DNA of 64,000 nucleotides from assembly GCF_001661345.1 (NCBI RefSeq), contig NW_017962917.1, positions 1 to 64,000 on the forward strand, written 5' to 3'. How positions within the stretch are numbered: the stretch's first letter is position 1; every line of letters begins with the position of its first letter. The notes beneath the pieces were generated by a model. That model worked only from the letters and a program-made list of their open reading frames with translations. It did not search any database and was not told where the DNA came from. This DNA is from Ascoidea rubescens DSM 1968 (Eukaryota; Ascomycota; Saccharomycetes; Ascoideales; Ascoideaceae). The position numbers and the translations under genes were made by a program. Below, one piece after another: positions 52,284-61,128 of this stretch.

Positions 52284-55200
52284 CTACTGATTTCCAGATC
52301 TTGGTAATGGATTATTTGATAGCGAGCTATTCGACATGGAATTGTTCGGCAACACTGCTTGAGCTGCTGGTCCCAAAGCCGCCAATAATGGAGTGGTAAT
52401 AATTGTTGTTTGTGGTTGAGAATTTATATTGGGCAAACCTCCTCCTGGTACTATACCTGAAATAGGAGTCAAAGAATACTCTTCATTAGCAAAAGACGAG
52501 ATTCCTGGTAGCCCCAGTAGTCCCGTAAGAGGGTCTCTGAACTTATTAAATTTTGAAGCATATGAAGATTTTTCTAAAACATAAATTAAATCTTTAGCAA
52601 TTCGAGTTAAATTTGAAAAATTAGCCTTCAAATCAAAGTCTTTGTTTGAAGGCAAATCGTCCATTGAATGAGCAAATAATGACATCACTTTGATGGTTTG
52701 TTTAACATAGTTATTGATCTCCTCCTGAAATATTTTACGGTATCTTTCGTTGTGTCTTTGTTGCAAAGCTGCATTTGATCTAAAATTAAAATAATCATTG
52801 GCGTCTTTGTTTGTGTTTTGATTAATTAGTTTTTCAACATTGCCAGAAGTTATATATGGAAGAGCGGTATTGATTTTTTCAATAATATTTTTCAAAGCAA
52901 AACATGCCTCTTTTAACTCTTCAAAATTAGGTTTTATTTTCAGATTCTGGTCTTTGATTTCATTTTCTTCCATTCGATCATTTTCAAGGATCGCACAATC
53001 AATAATTTCTAATGATACTTCTGTCATCTCAATGGCTCTTATAGTATGTCTGTATAGCTGTTCATCAACTTGTTCTACATTGTCGCTTGTCACAACAGAT
53101 GGTAAATTGGTAGTGGACAACGAAATTGAGCTTTGAAATGCTGAAGATGGTAATTGAGTTATATTAGTGGGAAGAGGTGAATTTAATGTTGATAAATGCA
53201 ACGTACTAGGAATAGATCTTGGTCCACCTCCGATAACAACTGGTGATTGAACAGAATTTGAGTTGACACTTTGATTCAACGCTGAAAGATTTGTCACTGA
53301 ATTATTAGAAATTAGGTTGCTATGAACGTAGGGAGGAATTGAAGTTGAAATCGAGCCACCATCCAAGTTTTTTTGAAAAGAACTTGCTAAACTGATTTCA
53401 TCAGGAAAGAGAATCATCCACGCATTAAACAATTCATTATATGAACCAAATATCGACAATAATAACATTCGAATAAAACTATCATCCGTTTTTTCGGTTA
53501 AAATTTTGATATTATCAAAAAAAAGAATGTGAATTTTCCCAAAAACATTTAATAAGGTGATTACACATTGCAATAACTCATAAATCAGCTCGTTCATCTC
53601 AGTAGTGTTATAATCAGCAGAAAGAATATCATTATCATTACTGTCTGAATTATCATTATTAGTCCCATCAATAGTGTTACCATTTCCATTAGTGTAATCT
53701 TCAATTTTCTCTAAAATTTCAACCACTAAATCTAATTGATTTTTTCCTGCTTTTAAATAAGACTGCATCCTAAAATGTAACTTTTTATGAGTGCTAGAAA
53801 CGTTAGACAAAAAAATAAAACGGACTACTGTTGAGTGAATTTCACTAACGGCAAAAAGTAGTTTTCTGGCAAGTTCTAGAATTTTGTATTTCATTAAGGT
53901 GTCTATCTCTTCATGTGAGCAATTGTTCTCGTTGTTAAAACTGTTTATCCTGTTTTTTGAGATTGTCCCATGGTTACTGGTGTTAGAATTGGCATTTGAA
54001 GTCAAACTGTTGGAGTTACCTGTTGTTATTTTTAATGAATCAGATACTATGTTCATTTTGGAAAGATTAACAGAAGAGTTTTTTAAACTAGAAGGGTAGG
54101 TTAGTTTTTGGGCACTATTGTTGGCAAAGGAGTGAGACAGTAAGGAAGTTTCTCGAGAATGAGAACGATCTGTATCCTTATTGGAGTTAATAGAATTTGG
54201 ATTAATAAGATTTTGAATATTAATTTGCGAAGAAAAATTTTCATCCGATTTGAGGTTAGTACTACTATTGTTATTGCTATTATTTGTTAATCCTGAGGAC
54301 AAGTTAAGGTTTGTTATAGCATTATTAATGTTATTAACTTTGTTTGTACTAGAGTTAGCACCAATATTGATTTTGCTAATATTGTTGGCGGCATTACTGT
54401 CAGAGATATAGTTACTAGTTGTGTTGTTAGCAGTAACACCATTCGAATAAGAAATATTACCAAGATTATCATTTCTAATGTTAATATTATTGTTAATATT
54501 ATTGTTATTATTATTAATAGTATTTTTAGGACTGTTATGAAGTTTATCACCCTGGAAAGTGAGTTTTGGCTTAGTTAAAGGTAAAGTGGACAATCTTTTA
54601 AAGTAAACAGCAGATTTAATATTAGAATCATTTTGACCTAGTGTATCCTGCAGATCGGTACCATTTGGTTGAAAGTTTTGGAATTGAGGTTGATATTGAG
54701 GTTGAAATTGGGATTGAGACTGGGATTGCGATTGGGATTGGGATTGATATTGATATTGGGATGGGTATTGAGAATGAGAATGAGAATGAGAATATGAATG
54801 GTTTTGATATTGAGATGGTAAATATAGAGGTAATTGTGATTGAGAAGAATTTTGAGAATGTGTTTGAAGATGTAGTTGTGGTTGAGATTGGGGTTGGGGT
54901 AGGGATTGATATTGGGATTGATATTGATATTGATCAGAAAAAGTCCAATTTGGTAAAGGAGGATTGTTTTTGGAATTTGATAGATTTGGTGAGTTTTTTG
55001 TAATCGTGTTTGATCTTAATCGTTTTGAAATAGAAGAATCGCTATTGGGAATGTCCTTTGCTGGAGGAGGCGGTGGAGGTTTATTTGGTGGAGGGAGTTG
55101 TGTTGAAGTGAAGCTGTTATTAAAATTTGGAATTGAATTTGAGTTTATATGTTTGTGAAAAGTTTCTTGAATAAAGCTATCGAAATTATTGGAAGGTTGT

Positions 55201-56408
55201 TTTGGGAGAGTAATATCATTGCTATTATTGGTAATATTGTTAGTGTTTGTGTTGATTCCATTATTTGTATTGTTATTTGAAAGTTGAATTGATTTTTCAT
55301 TGTCGGTGTTTTTCTCGTTATCATTTTTGATAATTGATTGGTTATTTGATGGTAAATTTCTTTTCAAGATAAAGCCCATTCTTTTAGCAGATTTTTGAGT
55401 TAAAAAGGACTCTGAAACTGATTTTGATCTTTCCAAATCCGGGAAATGAGAATTTGTTAGGACATTGTCAAGGTTTTTCAAGTTGGAGGAAGGGTTTGAA
55501 GTTGTTGTTATTGGAGTTGAGATGGGCAAATTTAGTTTATTTTGGTTGTAGTCATTTAGAGAGAAAGATTTTAAGTTTACTAAATTCATGTTCAAACTTT
55601 TACTATTGTTATTAGAGGAAGTGTTGTTATTAGTGATTAAAGAATCATTAAGATTATTATCATTAATATTATCATTGTTATTTAAATTTTCATTGTTTAA
55701 TAATTTTGATTGCTCAATTAAAAACTCTTTTTTTGAAGATAGAAATCTTTTGATTTCACTGATATACATTAGTTTGTAATCTTCATCTTTAAAATTCAAT
55801 CGATTTAATATATTTGGATTATTATTATTGTTATTTGTATTATTAATATTAATGTTATTGATATTATTATTGTTTTTGCTGATAATATTATCATTGGGAT
55901 CAAATTGGTTATTAGAACTGTTTTCAATGATTAATTTGTTAATGTGATTAACCACAGCTAAGCAAGGTTTTATAAGTGGGTTGCCATCGATGTTGAATAC
56001 TTTTAGATGATTCATTTGTAAAATTTGAAGAGGGATTAGTTTGAAATTATTATTTGATAGTAAGAGGACTTTTAAATTTTTCAAGTAACCGATTTCATTT
56101 GGTAAGGAGGATAAAAAGTTGTTATTAATTTCTAGGATTTCTAAATTTTTACAATTGGTTAGGATCTTTGGAAAGAATTCAAAGTTATTGAAATTTAGAT
56201 CTAAATATCTGAGTTGATATAAGATGTTAAAAAAGTTGGGTAAAGAATTTAGGAAATTTGATCTTAAAGATAAGGATTCACATGAATCCTTAAGGAGATC
56301 GATGATTTCAATTGGAATGGAAGTTAATTTTAGATCAATTAATTTGATACTTGAAGGATTGAGTAATAACTCCTCTTTAGTTAATAAATATAATTTTGAT
56401 TTTTCCAT
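52284..56408 (-). CDS. SOG2: Leucine-rich-repeat RAM-pathway protein Sog2
   Basis: Sog2 is a subunit of the RAM network (Cbk1, Mob2, Kic1, Hym1, Tao3) controlling Ace2 and polarised growth. The N-terminal 160 residues carry LRRs such as LRYLDLNFNNFEFFPKIL and LPNEIGYLKNLKVLLLSNNN. The 1374-residue protein then has long Asn, Ser and Gln-rich tracts, including a proline-rich PPPPPPAK near 450 and a QYQSQ tract around 490-580. The C-terminal region (about 840-1374) matches the Sog2 domain: a helix-rich block with LLFAVSEIHSTVVRFIF, LLNVFGKIHILFFDNIK, EVSLEIIDCAIL and a last Gly/Pro/Asn-rich tail. S. cerevisiae Sog2 is 791 residues; the excess is low-complexity. The start ATG gives MEKSKLYLLTKEELL. 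Confidence 0.85.
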   Translation of the reverse strand: MEKSKLYLLTKEELLLNPSSIKLIDLKLTSIPIEIIDLLKDSCESLSLRSNFLNSLPNFFNILYQLRYLDLNFNNFEFFPKILTNCKNLEILEINNNFLSSLPNEIGYLKNLKVLLLSNNNFKLIPLQILQMNHLKVFNIDGNPLIKPCLAVVNHINKLIIENSSNNQFDPNDNIISKNNNNINNININNTNNNNNNPNILNRLNFKDEDYKLMYISEIKRFLSSKKEFLIEQSKLLNNENLNNNDNINDNNLNDSLITNNNTSSNNNSKSLNMNLVNLKSFSLNDYNQNKLNLPISTPITTTSNPSSNLKNLDNVLTNSHFPDLERSKSVSESFLTQKSAKRMGFILKRNLPSNNQSIIKNDNEKNTDNEKSIQLSNNNTNNGINTNTNNITNNSNDITLPKQPSNNFDSFIQETFHKHINSNSIPNFNNSFTSTQLPPPNKPPPPPPAKDIPNSDSSISKRLRSNTITKNSPNLSNSKNNPPLPNWTFSDQYQYQSQYQSLPQPQSQPQLHLQTHSQNSSQSQLPLYLPSQYQNHSYSHSHSHSQYPSQYQYQSQSQSQSQSQSQFQPQYQPQFQNFQPNGTDLQDTLGQNDSNIKSAVYFKRLSTLPLTKPKLTFQGDKLHNSPKNTINNNNNNINNNINIRNDNLGNISYSNGVTANNTTSNYISDSNAANNISKINIGANSSTNKVNNINNAITNLNLSSGLTNNSNNNSSTNLKSDENFSSQINIQNLINPNSINSNKDTDRSHSRETSLLSHSFANNSAQKLTYPSSLKNSSVNLSKMNIVSDSLKITTGNSNSLTSNANSNTSNHGTISKNRINSFNNENNCSHEEIDTLMKYKILELARKLLFAVSEIHSTVVRFIFLSNVSSTHKKLHFRMQSYLKAGKNQLDLVVEILEKIEDYTNGNGNTIDGTNNDNSDSNDNDILSADYNTTEMNELIYELLQCVITLLNVFGKIHILFFDNIKILTEKTDDSFIRMLLLSIFGSYNELFNAWMILFPDEISLASSFQKNLDGGSISTSIPPYVHSNLISNNSVTNLSALNQSVNSNSVQSPVVIGGGPRSIPSTLHLSTLNSPLPTNITQLPSSAFQSSISLSTTNLPSVVTSDNVEQVDEQLYRHTIRAIEMTEVSLEIIDCAILENDRMEENEIKDQNLKIKPNFEELKEACFALKNIIEKINTALPYITSGNVEKLINQNTNKDANDYFNFRSNAALQQRHNERYRKIFQEEINNYVKQTIKVMSLFAHSMDDLPSNKDFDLKANFSNLTRIAKDLIYVLEKSSYASKFNKFRDPLTGLLGLPGISSFANEEYSLTPISGIVPGGGLPNINSQPQTTIITTPLLAALGPAAQAVLPNNSMSNSSLSNNPLPRSGNQ

Positions 56409-57078
56409 TTTGAAAGAAAAAAAAAGAAAAAGAAGAAGAAGAAGATAAAAAAAGGGAATAGTAATAATAAGATAAGCAAAAGGGAAACAAAAACAGGATA
56501 GAAAATGTGGTAGATCTAAGGAGGGGGAAATAAGGATAAAAACCGGAGAAAAAGAAGCTTTAGGAGGTTGTGGTTGTGGTTGTGGTTATGATTATAAGTA
56601 TGAAATAGCAGAAAAGATATAGTATAATATAATATAATGAAATATAGGATATGGGATATGGTGGAGGTTGAAAGTGGAAGATAAAAAGAGGAGGGAAACA
56701 GGTATGAAGAAAGGCTCTGGAATGGAGTGGTGGAAAATACAAGAGGCAGCAGCAGAAGAAGCACAGGAAGCAGAAGAAGCGAGGATATGGGAAGGAGAAG
56801 AAGTAGAAGAAGAATCAGCAGAGAAAGCAGAGGAAGAAGAAGCAGAAGAAGCAAGGACAGCATAGAAAAAAGACGAAGAGACGGACCCTGACGAACACGA
56901 ACAGTCGGTCAAGAACTGGCGAACAGTACGGGTAATGGTAATGGAGAACAACGGAGAAGAGAACCGCAATAGTGGGCCCGAACCAAGGAGTTGGATACAA
57001 CCAAAACGCTGGGGTTAAACAAGAGAATGAAGAATAAACACAGAATGAAAGTGCAAAGTAGAGAATGGAGAATGAGAA
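56409..57078. other. Divergent promoter, SOG2 and SLD7, with GAAGCA tract
   Basis: A GAAGCAGAAGAAGC-type purine tract lies at about 56741-56865, followed by a segment of higher G+C to the SLD7 leader. The tract is on the SLD7 sense strand. Open frames through it are artefacts of the repeat. Confidence 0.5.
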
Positions 57079-58095
57079 ATGAAAAGCTTGAACTACGTGC
57101 AGAGCTACAGCTTGGTGTTTGATCCGAAATTCCAGCTGGAGCAGCAGCAGTATGGTGTGCTTCGGGACTTGCAGATATTTGGCACCAGTCCTCCCATTGA
57201 CAACAGCACCGATAGCGTTTTGATCAACAGCAAAGAGTTCAAATGGCGATTTTTGGCGATTATCAGGTTGGAGGATATATGCCCTGTGTTTGTTGTTGAC
57301 AATAAAAGCTCATTTTCGTACCAGATATATTCTAACGATCCAACTTCGAGCGAGTTTTTCAGGGAGTTTCTTGTCAATTACGACGTTGAATTTGGGCTAT
57401 TGGTCAAATTACAGAACAGTGGGGATCTATTTCTAATTTACATTGATGTATCAACCAATGACGATAACAACCAGAATGTTATTATTAAACTCATCCCGTT
57501 AAAGTTAAACCCAGACGTTGGGAAATTGCTAATAAATCTCCAAAAAACTAACACCAACTACTTGAATAAGTCGATGAACAACCAGTTTGTCGATGGGATA
57601 GTATTAGATCACAACAGTCTTGGTAACCAAGATAATAAAGACAAGTATTGGGATCAGATTAGCAGGGATAATCTCCTAATCCGCCAAAGCTCTATGAATA
57701 AGCAAAATATCAACATATTGGATAAATTCATCAAAAGAAGGAGACTCCCATCATATTTACAGTTCAATGCTAACAGTTCGTTCATCGACGACACTGATAA
57801 TGATGATAACGACAATAGCAGAGACATTATTGTTAATGATAAGAATCAAGATGCCAAAAACCACAAGGAAAACAACGCTGGTGCTGATGTTGAAAAGTTG
57901 AAGGTGGATATCCAGCGAATTATATTGCTAGGCCTCAGGATCCGAAACATCAGCAAGAAAACCAACGAGCAGGAGTTCCAGAAGATCTACCACCAGACGT
58001 ACAAATCCACGGGGTTTGCCATCCGCAACAAAAAGCAGATCTCGAAAGACGAGCTCCGGCTGATTGTGGAAACGTTGCTCACTCTTTTCTGCTGA
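57079..58095 (+). CDS. SLD7: DNA replication initiation protein Sld7
   Basis: Sld7 binds Sld3 and supports origin firing. The 338-residue protein starts MKSLNYVQSYSLVFDPKFQL. The N-terminal domain has GVLRDLQIFGT, matching VIRDIQLW of S. cerevisiae, then alternating strands. The C-terminal domain, LKVDIQRIILLGLRIRNISK then EFQKIYHQTYKSTGF and LRLIVETLLTLFC, aligns well with the S. cerevisiae end containing LSKLILGGLRLRGIS and QETVETLLKLF. Between them is an Asn/Asp-rich disordered linker, which explains the extra 80 residues. Sld7 is fast evolving, so two matching ends in the right order are good support. The last 200 bases are notably richer in G+C than the rest. Confidence 0.83.
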   Translation: MKSLNYVQSYSLVFDPKFQLEQQQYGVLRDLQIFGTSPPIDNSTDSVLINSKEFKWRFLAIIRLEDICPVFVVDNKSSFSYQIYSNDPTSSEFFREFLVNYDVEFGLLVKLQNSGDLFLIYIDVSTNDDNNQNVIIKLIPLKLNPDVGKLLINLQKTNTNYLNKSMNNQFVDGIVLDHNSLGNQDNKDKYWDQISRDNLLIRQSSMNKQNINILDKFIKRRRLPSYLQFNANSSFIDDTDNDDNDNSRDIIVNDKNQDAKNHKENNAGADVEKLKVDIQRIILLGLRIRNISKKTNEQEFQKIYHQTYKSTGFAIRNKKQISKDELRLIVETLLTLFC

Positions 58096-58602
58096 GCACC
58101 AGAAGCACCACGAGCAGCACACCCGCCCAAAGCGGAAGGGCCCTCTGTGTCTGCGGTGCCCCGCAGTCGGGGATCGGTAGGCGAATAGCACCACGTGAGC
58201 AGTCTGCTCAGCGGAGGTGTGATTATAACGTTAAAATAGCGTTAAAGTAGCGTTAAAAGTGGGACATAAAGAGCAAGACATAAAGAGGTTTGCAAGTTTA
58301 CAAGTTTAATATAGGTTTATAAGTTCACTACAAGTTTATAAAATTCAGTCAGCAAACTCATTCTATGGACTTATGTTCTGTCTTCTTCTCTGCTGCTGGG
58401 CTCTGAAGGAGTTGGTTATTTTTATAAATGACTGTACTATAAATACTGAATTTTTTCTTCTATTTTTTTTAATTTTTTTCATTTTTTTATTTTCTGTAAT
58501 AAAATATAACATAATATAATATAATATAATACAACATTCCTTATATTTATACTTGTACAAAACTCTCTCTGACTATTCTTTGTTGGTTAAACATATGCAA
58601 AA
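58096..58602. other. Intergenic region, SLD7 to COMT-like gene
   Basis: Begins with a GC-rich part (58096-58220) carrying AGCACCAGAAGCACC-type words and a CACGTG at 58192, then becomes AT-rich leader with a TATAATATAATA run near 58505-58530. No gene is seen. Confidence 0.45.
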
Positions 58603-59715
58603 ATGTCTTTAGTTGAATCAAATTCTTTCAATCTATACTCTCAATCAAATCACAGCTCAAATTCTTTATTATCCTTTGAAGAGGACTCCTCTTTCATTAA
58701 CCCAAACTATTTAAATGACATCTCCACTCAAATAATCAACAACTCTAACTTTGTCAACCAAAATCCCTTTAAAGACAATCCCATGTCTTTGTTGAACTAC
58801 TTGGATTCAATCAAAAACCAGAAAAATAACTTGAAATCTCTAATTGACCAGAAATACTCCTTTTTAGAAAACTATTTCGTGAAAAACTTCTTTTCACACA
58901 ACATCAATCAAAGCCAGAAAAAGCTATTTGTTGAATTGAACTCAAATATAGGCTACAATACCATTTTCTTCATATTCTTGTTTTTGAAATTCAACAATTC
59001 AAGTCTATTCAACAATTTCTACTTCATTACCATCGAACCAAATGACTATTACTTCAAACTCTCCCAGTCCTTGATTAATCTCGTCTATCCACTTCAAGAT
59101 TTGCCCAAAAACTTCATTTTCTTAAACCATTCCTCCATTTATGACTCGTTGTCTTATCTACTCAACACTCTCAAGTTCTCAAATATAAATTTGCTTTACT
59201 TGAATAACGAATATTCAAATTTAGATCTAATCAACTTTGAATCAAACTGCTATAACAACGATAACAACATTTTCGCCCCCAATTTCCCTGATAATGATCT
59301 CAACCCAATCACCAACACCAATTCAATATCAAATTCCTCACTATCTCTAAACTCATTCAAAATAGTCGAATCCCTAGGTCTAATCAATAAAAACTCAGTA
59401 ATAATCTCAGATAATATCTTCAACTTCCAATTGTCAGATTATATAAACTATATGGACCTCATTCCTTCAAACAAATTCCAACTTAATAACTACTTGCTCT
59501 CAAATCTCAACAACAATCTTTCCAACTCAAACAACAAAAAATTAATCAGAAAATTCAACAAGAAAAAATGGATCTATCTTGGTAAATGGAACTTGCAATA
59601 TTCAAACCAAATGGTAAAATTTGTCAATAACAATATTAATCTCAACTATGATTACCAAAACAACATTCAAGTCGATGGTCTATTGCTCAGTGTCTGTTCA
59701 AATGCTTTAATTTAA
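58603..59715 (+). CDS. Catechol-O-methyltransferase-like protein, probably inactive
   Basis: The 370-residue protein follows the COMT order. Residues 60-93 (NPMSLLNYLDSIKNQKNNLK onward) match the COMT N-terminal helix, and LFVELNSNIGYNT (108-120) matches the SAM-binding LELGAYCGYS. FITIEPNDYYFKLSQSLINL (141-160) matches the second motif. The segment IVESLGLINKNSVIISDN (254-271) matches the LLRKGTVLLADN block, and VDGL (357-360) the VDGLE near the end. But LLYLNNEYSNLD (197-208) replaces LDHWKDRY: the metal-binding Asp141 reads Asn and catalytic Lys144 is gone, as is the gatekeeper Trp38. Asn/Ser insertions interrupt the domain (about 212-250 and 300-315). It is most likely a pseudoenzyme. The alignment rests on memory of mammalian COMT. 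Confidence 0.62.
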   Translation: MSLVESNSFNLYSQSNHSSNSLLSFEEDSSFINPNYLNDISTQIINNSNFVNQNPFKDNPMSLLNYLDSIKNQKNNLKSLIDQKYSFLENYFVKNFFSHNINQSQKKLFVELNSNIGYNTIFFIFLFLKFNNSSLFNNFYFITIEPNDYYFKLSQSLINLVYPLQDLPKNFIFLNHSSIYDSLSYLLNTLKFSNINLLYLNNEYSNLDLINFESNCYNNDNNIFAPNFPDNDLNPITNTNSISNSSLSLNSFKIVESLGLINKNSVIISDNIFNFQLSDYINYMDLIPSNKFQLNNYLLSNLNNNLSNSNNKKLIRKFNKKKWIYLGKWNLQYSNQMVKFVNNNINLNYDYQNNIQVDGLLLSVCSNALI

Positions 59716-59756
59716 TAAAAAAATAAACTCATTCTGTATTTTACTTTGACCAATTT

Positions 59757-59788
<32 letters not shown>

Positions 59789-61128
59789 TTTTTCGCTCAT
59801 CTTTTTAATTTCTTTTAGTTGTATACTTATTCGCATCTCAATCTTTCGATCATCTTTATTTACTTACATCCTCATCTCTCTCTTCTTTATCTCCATCTCT
59901 ATCTTGTTTTCTACTCCGCTACTTGACGACACTCAATTCTTCGGGTTTCATAACTTCATTTCACCCTTTCCCATATATTATATACTCATATTATATACTC
60001 ATATTTTACACCTATAATTTATACTTTACTCTCAAATAATAATCTGCAATCTACGATTGTAAAATCTTTCTTTGCACCCTCATAATCTTTGCCATACTTT
60101 CCATCTTCAAACGTTATTCTTATTATCAAAGGCCCTCTTAAAATATATCTCCAATTACACACAAAAAATATTCGGTTGTACACTCTTTGAACTCTTTGAA
60201 CTCTTTGGACTTTTTGAGAGGTGTTTTCGCCTTTTTGCCAGATATTTCCCAATGACCACTACGAGTTACCAAATATCCCATGCAAATTCCACTTAACTGC
60301 CTCTATTCCACAATTGTCTGTTTTCAACAACAAATGACAACAAATGACAACAAATGACAACAAATGACAACAAATGACAACAAATGACAACAAATGACAA
60401 CAAATGCCCTCCATTCTTCAGTCCTTGAATTCTTCTCTGGATTCCCTTCTGAACTCTCTTCTGCAGTGAACAATACACACTTGGGCCTTCTCCCTATCTC
60501 AAACTGAAGTTTATTTCTAAAGAGGCGATTTCGTTGTCGAATCCTCTCCTTTCAATCCTTTTCTCAAATTTACTCAAATTTACTCAGTTTTACTCACTGT
60601 TATTCACTTTTACTCAGTCTCACTCTGCTTTGATCAACTGCAGACTACAAGTGGCAAGCTCGACAGTGTGCCAAGCGACAGCAAAAGATATTAAATTGAT
60701 TTTGTTTTATGAATAAAGTAAAGACAAAGGAAGAAAAGAGAAAAGAAAAAATGCTGAAATAGTCATTTGATGAACTCACTGGAGAAAAACAAAAATATAT
60801 AAAACATTAGAAAAATTAACTGGAAAATATGGAAAAAAAAACCAAAAACTGATACAGAAACTAAATAGTAAAACAACTGCATATTTTTTTATTTTTTTTT
60901 TTTTTGAATTAGTTTTTTTTGCCGTTGTTTTAATTGCTGATATTTTGTATGTCAAATGACACCATTGTCGAATTCAAATGGCTAGTATTAGAAGATTATA
61001 AAGAAGAAAGAAAAAATTTGCTTAAAATCATTAATGTTATTAATTTGTAATAATATAATGGAAACTGTTATGGTTTTCATGCTATTGTTGTTATTGTGTT
61101 AGTGTCATTATTTTTGTTGTCGTGGCTA
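59716..61128. other. Intergenic region between COMT-like gene and SKT5
   Basis: 1.4 kb convergent region with no credible gene. A (TTTC)n run lies at about 59757-59790, then pyrimidine-rich sequence, tandem GAACTCTTT words near 60190-60210, the 10-base tandem repeat at 60327-60406, TTTACTCA words near 60570-60620 and A/T runs. Small open frames have no domain. Confidence 0.5.
60327..60406. repeat. 10-base tandem repeat, eight copies
   Basis: Eight perfect head-to-tail copies of ACAACAAATG, with no divergence between units. The period is close to one helical turn of DNA. It lies in a non-coding convergent region; an open frame across it on the minus strand is a by-product. Confidence 0.92.

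Noticed and set aside
56668-56865. 65-codon Glu/Ala-rich frame
   Set aside because: A translation of the GAAGCA tract upstream of SLD7; the same tract type recurs where no frame is kept.
60327-60406. CRISPR-like array
   Set aside because: Units are 10 bases, directly abutting, with no spacers; it is a minisatellite in a eukaryote.
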